Source: Anisakis pegreffii (Eukaryota > Nematoda > Chromadorea > Rhabditida > Anisakidae). Taken from it: DNA of 64,000 nt. Below are positions 50,564 through 64,000 of the stretch, piece by piece. The DNA lies in the NCBI GenBank assembly GCA_035041965.1, contig JAPYMA010002791.1, positions 1 to 64,000 of the forward strand, written 5' to 3'. The notes beneath the pieces were generated by a model. It did no database searches and was not told the origin of the DNA. It was given only the letters and a program-made list of their open reading frames with translations. Position 1 is the first letter of the stretch. Each line of letters begins with the position of its first letter. The position numbers and the translations under genes are program-made.

Positions 50564-51982
50564 GCTATGATATTTTGATTCGCGTTGCTAGTGATAAGAG
50601 AACGTTTCGTTCAAAACAAATTATAATTTATTCAAAAAAGATGTCCATCACATACGACATACATACATACACACATACATATGTACGTAGTTAGGTAATT
50701 ATCAAACAAAAAATGTTTCTCAGCAGTAAATGCCTTTACAAAGAATTTGCAAAGAAGAAGAAATGTGTGGTTTTGTTTGACTTTTTTTAAAAAATTAAAC
50801 TCTAAAATCACCAACGAACACATTTCTCCGTTGTCACACGTTCAAACATTCGTAACGCTTATCGGTCGGTAATGATAGAGCAAGCAGCAATTTTGCCAGT
50901 GATCTCCTGCCTCCTTACATAAACCCACATACAACACAGAGTGCTTGAGAACAATTCAAATTAATATCACATATTTTGCAATATATTATATTAATTTGTT
51001 ACGAGTTATCACTTCCGTTCAACTACTCTTTCTCAAGAATAATTTTGGCTAGCAACTAAATGAATTCAAAGTGTGCCACATCATTACCTTATATTCATTT
51101 CATATTATGTGCTCAATATATTTTCAACAGCTCTATTTGTTGTTAATAACGTCGAGAAACAGCGAGTATACATGACCATCGTCTGGTCGGAAGATCATCA
51201 TGGCTGGGGGTTTCCTACACATATCTGTGGTACGCATAAAACGCACTAAAAGCATCATCATTCTACGAAAATGACCAATTTTTGCTTCAGATCTATCTCT
51301 CTGCGGAATCTCCGCATCCCCCCAGACAATGTTTGTCTAAAGTCAGTTCGTTTAATTCAAAACACCCAAATTTTAACAACTCGGTAAGTTGATCAAAAGA
51401 ATCTCCCTCGTGTATTCTTCCCAACATGGAACGTTACACAACGAATAGCAGCAGCAGTATCAATTAACAACAAATAATATCATTAATTTGTTTCGAGTGG
51501 TCATTTCAAGTCAAGTACCCGTTCTTGAAGCGTCTGCGTGCTCGATTACGAGAAGATATCTCTTATCACCTACTAAAATCCCTTACATCCGTGCTCGATA
51601 TCCCTCACTACGAATGCACACTTAAACAAAACTCAATAATACTATCCATGTTTATCACATAACGATTCTCCAAAAATCTTACAAAATTGGATCTTTTCAA
51701 GTTTTTGATGATTAGATAATTCGTTAAGCTCAATCCCAAACAATCCTGATCTCGTTGAATATTTCCTAAGAACGAAAGATCAATCGTATATGATAAATCA
51801 GTTATTCACAGTACAGAATGGAATCGATATCGATAAAAGAAGAGCTTTCGAAATCTAACCGCATAATCTATCTCTAAAGTATCATCCACCTCCTCAATCA
51901 ATTCAATAAGTTTTCTCCTTCTCATAACCGAACATTTACAAAATATATCTATTAATCCATCAATCAAGCATTCAATCAATCA

Positions 51983-52033
51983 TATATCATATTATTATCA
52001 GATCATATCATATCATTTCATATCATATCGTAT
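51983..52033. repeat. Pentanucleotide-like (ATCAT)n tract
   Basis: Runs of ATATCATATC with small variants over about 50 bp. Confidence 0.7.
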
Positions 52034-53964
52034 CAATAGATCCCTCAACAAATAAGGCACTCTGTTCGGCATACACATTAACGCCTTCGTTTCGGCATAT
52101 TCGATTAAAATTATTCGAAACTTAAAAATTATCAGTACTTTTATAATATCAGCATAGCATCTGGATCATTCAATCAATCGGCACTAAACTTTCGTGTTGA
52201 ATTGAAATGATTTTAAGCCAATCGCTATCAAAACCCAAAACTGATATTTGCGTGAAAAGAATGAGACGGGGGGATTTCGAGAACGGATTGATTGTTTTGC
52301 AGATTGAGTGATGATGATTATGATTAATTTTTTTGGTTTTTGGAAATATAAGATGAAATATCATTTGTTCTCTATGAATTTCATATTATATCTCGAACCA
52401 CTAACAAATAACGATGAATCCAAGTCGAATGCATTCATTACACATGGGCTTAACCACTCCTCGTCAACAAATATGCTGCTACCACTAAAAGCTGCTTAAC
52501 AAATCCTTTAAACTCTTCAAATATCAACTCATTTGTTCACATTTATGTTCCTCATCTCTGAAGTTTATTCCTAAAATTCCAGATCTACAATTAGCAAAAT
52601 TTAGATTTGAACTGAACGAACGATTCAAGCGCTATGTTTTGGAATAAGTAAATATTTTACTGAGGTGAAGTTTAGAGTAAAAATGTTATGTGTTCAAAGA
52701 AACACTGAACTTTTACAGCGCAAACAAATTGCTGAGAATCACCTAAAATGCTGAGAAACTCGACAAAATGAGAGTCAATGCCCATGCGTGATCGCGATGA
52801 TAATGTGAGAATGTGATGAGGATAGAAATAAGGTTGGTATATATCTGTGGTTATGAGCATTTTTCAGTTGAAATCTTTCGCAGCAGCGACAGCAAACTCT
52901 GTTCAAACAAACACCAAATCAACAATTGTCATCAGATTCTCTTCTTCTAGAATTCTTTAGTGTAATCAGTTTTCAAACGATCTACATCCGAGTTTTTGCA
53001 ATTACCCAGACAATAAGAATTCCACTCTCGCTGAAAGAGACCAATTTATTCTCTAACTGAAAACTGTGTGGTACTAAGTGGGAACTTTGTCATTTCTAGC
53101 AATTTGAAAACTCATAAATAATTGATCCCCTTTTGTGCTTCTGCTACGGAAATTTTCATTTCTTTCTTCTCAATCGATTAATTCGTCTTCATTTCAATAA
53201 AAAGTTTTCATATTCAATGGGGGCTCATTCAATCATAAGTCTGATCTAGCCCAAATATGATAGAAGAGATTATCTGACATTCCCTTGTTTTTTGGCATTG
53301 TTTAACAGAGTTGCTTTTCCGAATCACATTTTTTCATTTAAAAAAAACACGAAAGAACCAGCAGCTTTGTAAGGACAACAACGACGCAGTAAAGTTTAAA
53401 TGCTGCACACATGTGTACGCACAACTATCGAAACCGATAGTCATTCGCCGAACAGATTTTTTTGGGAGTTTCTTTCCAATTGTTTTCGTATGAAAAACAA
53501 AACAAAAAAAGCTCATCAGTGATATGAAACTGCAGTGGAATCGATAGGAAAAGAATGAATGACCAGTATCTGTCCCCTATCCGAAGAAAAAAATGGCCAT
53601 TCGGTTGCATCTTGTGTGCAAACATTGCAAAAAAACAATTGAAATTACAACAACAGAACTATCGTCGTTCAGAAATAATCATTATAATAACATTAAGAAA
53701 AGAGTAATAATTCTTCCTCTGAGAGTTTACTACCGCCAGCCCTAGACCTTTTTTCTCAAGAGTCAGTCTCCGATGAACTAACTGCAACGGTAGTAGTGAA
53801 GAAATAAATCGACCAAAATAAGGATATTTTTTCAGTGCATCCTATCAAACTAATGCAGCATTTGCTGTATCCACCACACATTTTCAATTGATTTTCAATT
53901 CTAGATCCTTAAAAAGCACACAACCACGATGAATCGAACCATACTCAATAACAAAACGCAATCA

Positions 53965-54883
53965 CCAAAAATTCAATCCTCTAAATGTATCGCTCAAATC
54001 AGAGTCAAAACAAGGCTGGATCTAATAGCATAGCATGCTGAAGGGATAGAGCTGCGGGCAAAAAACCGAACGTGAACGATAATAATAAACAATGGCTGTG
54101 TTGAAGAAAGAGAAGGTATTCGAATAGGAACTAACGTCAAAAAAGAATCAACTGAATTCAAAACAAACGAAGAATGAAATAAACAAATGAAGAATCAAAA
54201 AAGCTAATCATGAAGAATTACTAAAATATTATGATGCTAAGATCATCAATAAAGAATGAAATGAATGAATCGATGAATATGAACTGACCCAACGAACGAT
54301 GCATATTATCACCAACGATTCTGCTGCATATGCATCATTCACTTGTCCAATAATGCGATAACAACCAATCAACAACAACAACAACACTAATAATATCAAG
54401 CAATCAATAACTAACCGATCACTGCCTCATCACCATCCTCATCATTTCCTTTTGTTTCTCCACTCTTCTCGGTGGTTTTGTCCGTGGTCGCGGTTGTCGT
54501 GATACTATCCCGTGGACGTTTTCGATCGTTACTCTTCATGCTCAACGACGCCAACGAAACGGGTTGTTGGTTCGGTGCACCGGCCGAGTGTTGTTGTGGT
54601 TGACGTATGTCGGGCAATCGTTCCACATTCAGCACTTTGTACATCTGATTGAATGCTATCAAACGGAGTGCATGCTGCGAACCGGCCGTAATGTCCTCTC
54701 GTTGCTGGCCACTCAACTCACTCAGCACATCCCGACCGTCTTTCTCGCATGGATCTTTCAGACCGGGACCGCCTGAATTCTTCATTACAATACCAAAATT
54801 CATTACAAAAATTCAATCGTCTAAATGAATCGCTCAAATCAGAGCCAAAGCAAGTCTGGATTTAATAGCATGTTGAAGGGATA
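53965..54883. repeat. ~80-bp direct duplication flanking the last ZFR exon
   Basis: 53965-54048 and 54806-54883 share AAAATTCAATC, TCTAAATG, CGCTCAAATCAGAG, CTGGAT, TAATAGCAT and TGAAGGGATA in the same order with scattered changes and a 6-7 bp indel. One copy is beyond the stop codon, the other in the last intron. Confidence 0.75.
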
Positions 54884-57800
54884 CATAACATAACACCTGT
54901 GCTGCAAAACATTAAACAAAGCAGTACTCACATGAGAACAACACTCCTGACGCGACTGCTTCAAAGACACGACGAACCGCATCACCCGGTGACAGCGGCG
55001 CACCGTGTGATGCTAAAACCTTTTCGACGAACAATTCGATGGCCTGCAATCAACTCAATCAACCTCAGAAAACACTCATCATCACCTAATTCTGTCACTG
55101 AACAATCCCGTTAAATATCCACCAATAACTGAACAACATAAAAATTCCCCAGTTCTGCAACAAAACTGATCATCCGGCAGTGTATTGTGAACAAAAAAAT
55201 CTTCTCACCCATGTGGAAAGCGGTTGCCATGCAGGAACACGTTGACGAATATCACGGAAAATGCGTAGTGTAATGCAGGCTGATTGAAGACTTGCGCACC
55301 TTGCCTTCAATACACAACTTGTAATCACAATTTCTGAATTGCAATCCACAAGCAATTTCTGTCAAGTCACTCTTACAAGATCAATCAAATAAAATACTGC
55401 TTTGTATCAAAATCTACAACTATAAGAACCGCTATCAGCGCCTTCTAAAGTCGTCCATTAATGGATAACTAAAATAAACAATGCACACCTCAAACCATTT
55501 CGCGTGTCTCAGTTCAGCCAATGCCTCAAGGCAGGGTCCTTTCGGCAGGGGATCCTTAACCACTGCCTGCTCTTGCTGCTTATCACCATCACCTTCTGGC
55601 TTCATTTCATCATCTATTCAATTCAATGTTTTTATTCATCAATACAAATGCCACTTGCACATTCCAATACATCTTCTATTCTCATCATAATCACGTTGTC
55701 TCGTATCATAGAACAAAAATTTCAAATTTTTTTGAATGATCTCAAATTTCAGTTTTTCACAGAAAAGAGGAACGAAACTCAAATGAGACATATGACATGG
55801 GTTGGGACGTACCTTGATCTTTGCGAAGTGTTACAGATGAGAGAAGAATACGGCAAATGATATCATTATCAGCTTGCTTCACTAATATCGAACTCTCTTC
55901 TGGTTTTTCCAGCACTGTCACAATGTCATTTTCGCCTTTCTGCAAACAAACCAACCAAAATTCATTCAATACTCAAATATTTCATCTTAATTCCAATCAC
56001 TCAAAACGAATCAATCACACTGTTCCACCACCACCATCTTTCAATAAATATTCTCATCTCCAATAAGAAAATATCGCCACCATTACACAACCAATCAAAT
56101 TCATTCAAACTCAACAAACCTTGAAATGATCCGGTAAACACTTCGCTACTTGTGAAAGCAACGTACGTGTTGGTGGTTGTGAACACAGCACCACCAATTG
56201 CACCTGAAAATGCAAAAGAAACCCTCAAAATTTACTCTCTCTTGAAACATTTCAATCAATCAACAAACACAATTTCTCAATTCAATTCGTTGCGCAATAA
56301 TCCACCTACCCACCGAATCACACCAACTCGCCCTAACCTCTGAACAAAACTAACAAAACTGACCACAAACAAACCTAACAGAGAACATAATCAATTTTAC
56401 AAAACATGCGAACAAAAAATCACAATCTAAAACACTCCCTTAAAACAACTCAAAACCCAACTTACTCAAAATCGGAGAAAATCTCCGTAATAAAACAAAC
56501 AACAACTCACCTCTTTATCACTTTTAATCAGCAATCCTTTTGCCAGCAGTCCCACTCTCATAACGCCTTTCAGCAATCGATCACGTTGGAACATTCCACC
56601 ACCACCGGCTCCCGGTCCACCCAATCCATTTGCCTCATTCGCTGTCGAAGTCTCTTGCTTGACTACCGTAGAATCAGCACCTTGTGCTGTTCCTTCGCCT
56701 TCTTGTTTGACCACTGCAGTGCCTGACGCTGGCACAGTGCATGCTGCTACTCCAACTTCTGCTTTCTTCTCCCTATAGCATTTTTTTTTCTTATTCATGA
56801 ACATAAACGCCTATCAACACATTAAATAACAATAATAACATTGATTAAAATAAATCCACAGAACATATTAACGAATCTACTTTGCAGCGAACTGATCCGA
56901 TACGCCTTTGAGTGCTTCTTTAATCATCGACACCAACTTCTCAATTGCGTTCGTTTGCATCTCATCCGGATATATCTAAAATACAAACAATATCATTCAC
57001 CATACATCATTTCATCGATCAGAGCCAATCGTCGAATACAAATCGAAAACAAAACCAAACAAATAACACAACAACGAACCTGTTTATGCTTGGCCATCAC
57101 ATGTCTATCTTCAGAGGTTTCCACTCGCCTTCCCGGATCCATCATTCCGAACCATGGACGTTGTTGGGTTGGTGGTGTGAAATGCTGGAACATCAACGGT
57201 TGTGGAGGACCGAATGGACGTGGAGCTGTCCTGCAACAACCCTTATTTATTACACAATCTTATTCAAATCACATTCAGCAGCTCACTCAAATTTACTACA
57301 CAATCTCAAATTCGAAATGCATTGAAAATATTCACAATTCAAAAGTTTACAATCAGCGAACAACTTCAAAACGTAAACACAATTAAACACTTTTACTCTC
57401 TTTGAAAGTATTTTAGATTTTAAAAAACTGCCGTATCCAATCGAAATGAATGAATTGAATTGAAATGTTTTCCTCATCAAACACAACTGAAAACACCGAA
57501 AATACCCTCAGAAAAATTTTCCCAAGAGAAGCCACAAAAAACAAAACAAAAACAAAAACATTCATTCAATAACGGATAAATCTTCTGATCATACATCAAC
57601 TGGATAACTGGATAAATCTAAACACTAAAATGCCAACTACCAACTAACATCATCATCGGGGGTCCGGCATGTGAACGCATCTTACTCGCCAACTGATTGC
57701 GCATTTCTCGTGGAAGCTGATTTGGCTTCACGTCAACCACCAGCTCTGGATTTACTTTCAACTGAAAACGCCTCATCAGAACGCTTGATAATCAATTATT

Positions 57801-60800
57801 TTCTACTCTCCTATCTTATTAGCCAATCAGCACTATTCATATTACCTCTAATGTTTCTCCTCCAAAAGAGACAAAAAAAGAAACAATCCTTAAACATTTC
57901 ATTATCACTCAACAAAAATTATAAAATTACTTCCGTCTACAATGCACACCATTCCTTGAACATAGCATAACACCACTCAAACACCATTCCAAATTCGCCT
58001 AATAAGAGTTCTAAACAAACATTCAAACTGCACACCAAATCACTGTATTCGCCAACCTTATATTGCAAACGATGCTTTCGTCCTTTGATGTGAATATTTT
58101 TCGCGTTCGGATCACTAAACTTGCAACCGCACAGTTTACAATTGTACTGAATCAATTTTCCAGCTGCATTCCGTTCTTCTTCCACGTAATCTTCACCTAC
58201 CGGTTGAACGTCCTTCTCTGCTGCCAATGCCGCCTGAAACCCGTACACAATAAACTCTCAATTTCTCAACTACTTAACTGCAATCAACCAATTGTGATTA
58301 TACATTCAGGAATAACATTTCATTCGATTCATTTCAGATACATATCACCATCATGTTCTTCCAAAGCACTTCAGTGATATGTTCGAATTGCGCAAAATCC
58401 AAAAGATACAAATTATTATGGTTAATGGCTACAGCATAATGATAACGCACCTCAACGGCAGCGTTCTTTTGCCCAGCCGCTTCCAAAGCTGCATCTGCTG
58501 CCCCAGTAGCGTTATCACCAGTTGTCGACAGCTTCGATCCCGACACAAAATTCACTTTAGTTATGCCAACAACCTTAATCATTGATCATTATTACTCTAG
58601 CATCGGGGACGTTTCATCATCATCATCTTAACATTTCTCTAAACTGACACATCATTAAAACAGTCGTCATTCCTCCAACCTCGAACAATTACTTCGAATA
58701 ATTTTCTGTCATTCAAACTTCACAAATCACTCAACTCTTCTAAATTATGTTGTGAATTCATTCAAACCCTTTTCCAAATCTTACACTCAATTCATACTTC
58801 AATTTTTTCGACGTTCAAGTTATCAATTGAACTGATTTTATCAATAGAAAACTCCAAGTCATACTTCTCTTCTCCACAAGTTCTCTCAACTTTAACAAAA
58901 CTTCTTCTGCAAACCATCAAAACACTCACTCGTTTCGTAGGCACAGCTGGTCCACCGACCGTTGTGATTGGAGTACCGTTCGTCGTGGCCGGTGCCACTG
59001 AATTCGACTTCTCACCGGGCGCTAACACCGTTGGCGCGTCGGGCACTGGTTTGCCCAATTTCTTCATGAGATTCGCAGTCTTCTGATGTTTACTTCCACG
59101 AATGTGTGATTCGTAGGTGTCTTTACCGGTGCACGTCACGTTACACGTCTCACAGCGGAACGATACACGAGATTTGGACAGTGTTTGACCCTCGCCTTTC
59201 TGTGATGCCTCTTTCTTCTTGTGCCTTTGTCCTTCTACATGCTCCTTGTAAGTCTAAATTAATCATATTCTCTCTTTATTCTATACCACTAATATAATGA
59301 ATTTAACAATTGAGATTATGCTCGCCGAAATTTTCGTGTTAATCACTTTGCCTGACCAAACTGAATTGAAGTAAACTTCAAGTGTGCTTAGTGCAAACCT
59401 GCGATCCAGCACAACTGATTTTGCATACTTCACAATAGAACTGCTGAATGTCACCCGATTGACGTGACTGTCCACCGTAACGTTTAGTCGGGAAACTACC
59501 TCGACCTAAATAGGAAGCGATCAGAAGAACACAATCAATTTCAATGATGTTCTAAATGCATCAAATGTGCCAATTGATGAAATTTCAACATTTCAAATTA
59601 ATGAGATGACAATTCGAACCCTTATTGCCTGTTTGGTTACGGCCACCAATGCCAGAACCAGTCACATTTGTTGACGTTGTCGTTGAATAGGTGGCATTTG
59701 TTGATGCGCCATAAGCGGTGTTGCCCCCTTTCTTTGCGTTACTCATCCAAACATTTGTTGTACCAGCTGCTTTCGATTGCAAATAGCTGCTCGCTGCCGC
59801 ATAGACAGCTGCGTCATAGCCACTGTATGTTGAAGCTTAAACGTTCACTTTCATTTACTTATACTCCAATTCACACTGATTCCATTCCAGAGTATTAGTT
59901 CAATTTGTTGACTGTTTCACTTCAAATACATTACAATCATTCTTTTTACACTTTCAACAAACCATTCAACATTTGCATGAACACATTCAAATAATGAATT
60001 CAACACCCAAATTAATGCCAACGTATTTAAATTCCAATCTAATCATTTACAATAGCAACAGTAAATTCAACACTCCATTCAACAAACACTCCAGCTGAAA
60101 CTCACTAACAATAAACTGAAGCTATCCAACAAAACAAAATCAACTGAACACAGCAATACACTCAAATGACCCCCGCCCCCCCCCTCAATTATCTTACTTA
60201 ACTGCTACTCTCACTGATAAGCTGTGCGCTCACAAACAAAATGCCCACTTTCTCTCACAAAATCTAAAATCCATCAATTTCTTCCCAACTCTTTACAATT
60301 CGTAATTCACTGGATCAGTCTCATTGTTAGCATATCCTCATTTCCCCTCCAAACAACACCACACATCTTTTCCAGTGGTTCCTTGAAATGCCACCTCTAA
60401 AATGCAAAACTTTGCACAGATCAATTGCGAAGTAAACACCCACCCGCCGTACTCGTCCCAGTTACCGAACACGGTGTGTTCGTAATCGGATTTGTCGATG
60501 TGCTACCACCGATTCTCGTCACACCCACAAATGAGCTATTGCTAGTCGGATTCGCTACTGCTGCTGCAGCTGCTGCGGTACGCAACGAGTTTGTGTAATC
60601 TGAAATTTCGCACATTTCCCGATACAACTGCACCTTATCAAAAATAAAACTGAGTAGAATATCCCGCATAAATGTTGAACTTCGGCTATCATGAAATACT
60701 CCTTTACTGCGCCGGTGTCATCACAGTTCTAAAGCTAATTTTCTTCCAATCTGGACTTGTAAAAATGTCACTCTGAATGAACAATAATGTCTCAATTGTT

Positions 60801-62884
60801 TTCGGTGCTTCATTGATGGCAATTAATAGGAAATGCTTGATTCATTTCATCTCGCAGATGCTATAACAGTGTTTCACTGACTCTCACCAGAACCATAATA
60901 GATCTTGAATTCTATTCAAGCTATCACCAGTGAGATATTCTCAGCTTGTTATCAACTATATCCTGATGTATCATCGAATTCTATCAGCCTTAACATGACG
61001 ATGATAATCAACGATAATCATTTTTTCTACAGTGCTCAAATTTTCTTCATTACCATAGATATTGTTGATTTGATGGTTTCTTTGATCAAATGATTACCAT
61101 AAGAAACTTCTGAAGTTTATTGAGCGCATCGTTAAAATCACTCTCTAGTGACCAATTGCAATGAACATTTCAACGCCTTATCAAGACTGCTGCATTATTG
61201 AACAGAATCGAGAATATTCAATTCAACAGAACAACTCAACCCACCCGCTAACGACGTATACGTTCCACCCGTCGAAGGTACTGTTCCCACCGTACTGTAT
61301 GAATCTGTCAATCGTGTAGCTGCATTGTGTGCTCCATAGCCAGCTGCTGAAGCATTCACCACTCCAGTGGCTGCTTGAAGCTGAAAACAGTTCCTTCTTT
61401 CATCGATTCAATTCCTTCTTTATTACTACTTCGGAATCATTATGAGACTGCTTCATTGCATGTCAACTTATCTTCGATTAAATTCTTAGACTCCAAATAA
61501 AATTTCTTCTATTCTATTCGAGCCAGCCAACTGATCACCAATGATCTACCACTATATGATCAACTCTGAACCATCAATTGATCTCCCTCTCTCTCTCACT
61601 ATTGATCAAAACCCAATGCGCTCCAAAACACCTCAACATCTCTTGTCTGGTCTCTTCGCTCGCTAATGAATTCTTTTCCATTTTGTGAGCGGCTGCTTCT
61701 TCGATTCCTCACCACCAATTACGATTAATTTTCTACGGAATATTTAAATGATCTCAACTTTTTGCATTTTCCGCAATTCGTCTCAATTGTTATTAATATA
61801 ATAATTGCTATTGTTATTCTTTTTTCTTCATTATTCTCGCATTACCTACGTAATATTCTTATCTATTAATATTTCACTGTTCACTTCCTCACTGAATCAG
61901 AATGATCTGACCCTTTAATTAATAATACCAGGCATGAATATTTAATATTCTAGAAACAATAATGAACCTGTTGTTGCTGTTGAACTGCAGCCACTGCGGC
62001 TGCGGTTTGTCCATACTGGGCGTAGGCCGCAGCAGCACTGGGATTAGCCGCATAAGCTGCGGCAGCATATGGTGATCCTGATGGGGCAGCAGCAGCGTTT
62101 GAGAAACTTAAATGCAACACCAATTAATTATTTGCCATGTGGGTACTTTGCTTAATTAAACAGTGCGAACACAAACATTGTGCCCAGCAACGTTACAAAC
62201 GTTTGATGGCCTGGTCAATCCAGATAATTCAGGTTCCTAAATGTTCAAGAAAACAAATGTAAAACGAAATAACAGTAAAGACTGATAATAACAATAGCAG
62301 TAGTAATAAGCGACATTTTTAAATTGACAACATTATTTGGACAATTTTCGAATGGTGTATTTGAACGCTGAATCGTAAGAATAACAATAAACCTTGCATA
62401 AACACTGGTCGGATTAGTGGCCCCAACAGCTCCTAGAGTTGGCGTATGAGGAGTTTGTTGCGACTGTACTGCACTGTAGACGGCTGCTGCCGGGGAAGTT
62501 GCGTATGTGGAATTATAACTTCTGCAGTAGAAAAAATTATCATTATTATCGTTCATTACAGCCAATATTAGCTGGTTGATACACACAGATATACATTTAG
62601 TTTAGAAATTTTGCTCAGCATCCGATGGATATTCACTCCAAAATATTCACACTCATCTCATGAAGATGCTTAAATCTGTATTGATAACATTTGTGACATT
62701 GTGATAACATTTCATATACGTTGTGTCGTATACATTGAATAATGACCTCGGAAAGCTGTCATGTTTTCGGGAAGAGACTGTAGAAAGCTGGTATTGTATA
62801 ATTTCGGATTCGAGAACCTAGTAATGAACAATTTGAGATAAATCTATCTCACCCGTATTGGCTCTGACCCGTGAAGCCGTACAT
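54411..62884 (-). CDS. ZFR: ZFR: zinc finger RNA-binding protein with DZF domain
   Basis: Nuclear/cytoplasmic dsRNA-binding protein that partners with NF90/NF45-type DZF proteins in RNA processing. Twenty exons: 62884-62853, 62521-62393, 62106-61968, 61380-61245, 60599-60444, 59835-59620, 59505-59399, 59253-58930, 58573-58451, 58233-58057, 57761-57649, 57230-57080, 56975-56881, 56772-56511, 56203-56120, 55939-55813, 55613-55489, 55304-55209, 55043-54932 and 54772-54411; every phase closes, 1021 aa. The N-terminus (1-290) is Ala/Tyr/Ser/Gln-rich. Three U1-type C2H2 fingers: about 291-320 ([11 protein letters not shown] ... HKKKEA), 337-365 ([10 protein letters not shown] ... HQK) and 486-508 ([17 protein letters not shown] ... 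RKH). DZF about 585-955, with [41 protein letters not shown] and [18 protein letters not shown]. The C-terminal tail is basic then acidic (RKRPRDS). A Gly/Val-Lys-Gln-Glu-rich loop interrupts the DZF domain (exon 56772-56511). Confidence 0.97.
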
Positions 62885-64000
62885 GACCTTTTATCGTTGA
62901 AACAAAAACACAGAGAGATAGTATCCCCAGCGAAGTATACAGATTACACCTGAAAATACTGCTTGAACTGAACTTCGATTAGAGTGGCTAATAATAGGAT
63001 AGTACTGTGAGTACTGAGAATATTTGCGTAACAGATCACGATTGCCATTGCTCTGACGTAAACGAATGACTCATGCATTCAATACGAAAATGGAAAGTTT
63101 ATCATGAAAAGTCCAATGATTAGGCGATCCCTAAAATTCCTCGCGGAAATCTAAAGGATAGCAGGTGTGCGTTTTCCTGATCATACACCAAGTCTACAAT
63201 AATTTGGCAGGGCGAATAAAAAAATCGACATGACACACGACGAAAAGTTCCAGAAACGCTAGAAAATATGCATAATTATGCGGCGATTAAGCAACCCATT
63301 TCAATCTTCAGTTGACCACTGCAGCGATTTTTTTTCGACTTCAATGAACTCTTTCGGCGGGAATATGCAGATGGATGGAAATGAAGGCGAAAAAAACCGA
63401 AAATTTATGTGGATTTCGAAAGAAAAACAAAAAAAATCGCGAGTTTCCGAACTCGAAAATCGATAAGTATTCATCGCTCGTTAGTTATCGCCGACATGAC
63501 GTGAACATCGTAATGCAATTGTGAAACATTCAAATCATTCAGCGAAGGGCTCTTGAAACACTATACTTAACAGACTTGCATCGAACCATTTCGAGTGTAA
63601 TTTGCATATTCTCTTACAATTCTGAATGAATGAATAAAGAAAGCGTAATAAGACCTTTGAAAGCCGGAATAATCATACAACAAATATCAAATTTCGTATG
63701 TAAAAAACTTTTGTTAAATGTCATCATGAATGAAAACTGCTCAATAAGCTCATTTGAAATGATAACGCTGTCTTTATCAGTGTGAAAAATAATCCGACTT
63801 ATTGTGTTTGCGAGCTGAAGGTAACAATGAAAGTTCAGTTTAATCGAAACAAAACACTGTGAACAAAGTTTCAGGTGAACAAGGTTTTCAGCTAATGATT
63901 GAGTGCAATGTCTCCGTTAGATTTTGGTTCCCCGGTTATCTTGATCAAAATTTCCGATCGTTAGTTGCTCAAACAGTTGAGCTGTTATCAGAAAGCTGCT
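62885..64000. other. 5' flank of ZFR
   Basis: No second gene could be supported. A Lys-rich plus-strand frame at 63278-63466 has no splice or family support. The ZFR promoter should lie here. Confidence 0.45.

Larger units (their letters stand above)
48986..54410. other. Long AT-rich region without a supported gene
   Basis: Contains simple repeats at 50539-50563 and 51983-52033 and one copy of a duplicated ~80-bp stretch at 53965-54048. It includes the 3' flank of ZFR. No coding exon was recognised. Confidence 0.45.

Noticed and set aside
63278..63466. Lys-rich 62-residue frame upstream of ZFR
   Set aside because: No splice or promoter context and no recognisable family; could not be supported.
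1..64000. tRNA, rRNA, CRISPR arrays, retroviral or viral genes
   Set aside because: Looked for characteristic motifs by eye and found none; a tRNAscan or profile search would be needed to exclude small RNA genes.

Overview
The window is AT-rich eukaryotic DNA from a nematode, probably a parasitic chromadorean with fairly long introns such as a spirurid or ascaridid. The clearest sign is a complete cuticle collagen on the minus strand at 40.0-41.6 kb: FAR-like N-terminal block, Gly-X-Y blocks and the CPKYC...[12 protein letters not shown] ending. The other genes that could be assembled are nematode-like orthologues with 2-20 exons and introns of roughly 100-1100 bp. Species cannot be fixed from the sequence alone.

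Layout. 0.1-1.5 kb (+): small protein with ten Cys, mostly seven residues apart. 2.1-3.25 kb (-): secreted Cys/Pro/Gly-rich protein with four exact-length 15-residue repeats. 5.5-11.3 kb (+): SLC9B/NHA-type Na+/H+ antiporter in about 11 exons, with a 755-bp hAT-like element in one intron. 13.6-19.15 kb (-): GCNA (SprT-like metalloprotease) in 13 exons, 642 aa, convergent with the antiporter. 20.0-24.1 kb (+) and 30.4-33.6 kb (+): two multi-exon F-box/LRR-like genes on either side of a ~2.3-kb tandem satellite (26.9-29.2 kb). 34-40 kb: gene-poor, with TTA-rich microsatellite and one possible terminal exon. 40.0-41.6 kb (-): collagen. 42.6 kb (-): signal-peptide exon with a CTG-encoded poly-Leu core. 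43-54 kb: mostly featureless, with weak minus-strand exon candidates at 47.5-49.0 kb. 54.4-62.9 kb (-): complete ZFR (three zinc fingers plus DZF domain), 20 exons, 1021 aa.

The genes do not form a pathway or operon; this is an ordinary chromosomal neighbourhood. GCNA (DNA-protein crosslink repair) and ZFR (dsRNA binding, RNA processing) both act in nucleic acid metabolism, and both carry SUMO-related short motifs in disordered parts, but nothing ties them functionally. Assembly was done by hand using splice consensus and reading-frame phase; for ZFR, GCNA and collagen every phase closes exactly, which is strong internal support.

No clearly new biological system was found. The most notable observations are: a hAT-like MITE/long element family sitting in introns; a composite satellite; unusually relaxed splice sites (T at donor +3 in about 22 of 55 assembled introns, and several AAG acceptors); a heptad-cysteine miniprotein; and a possible relic of an antiporter exon.
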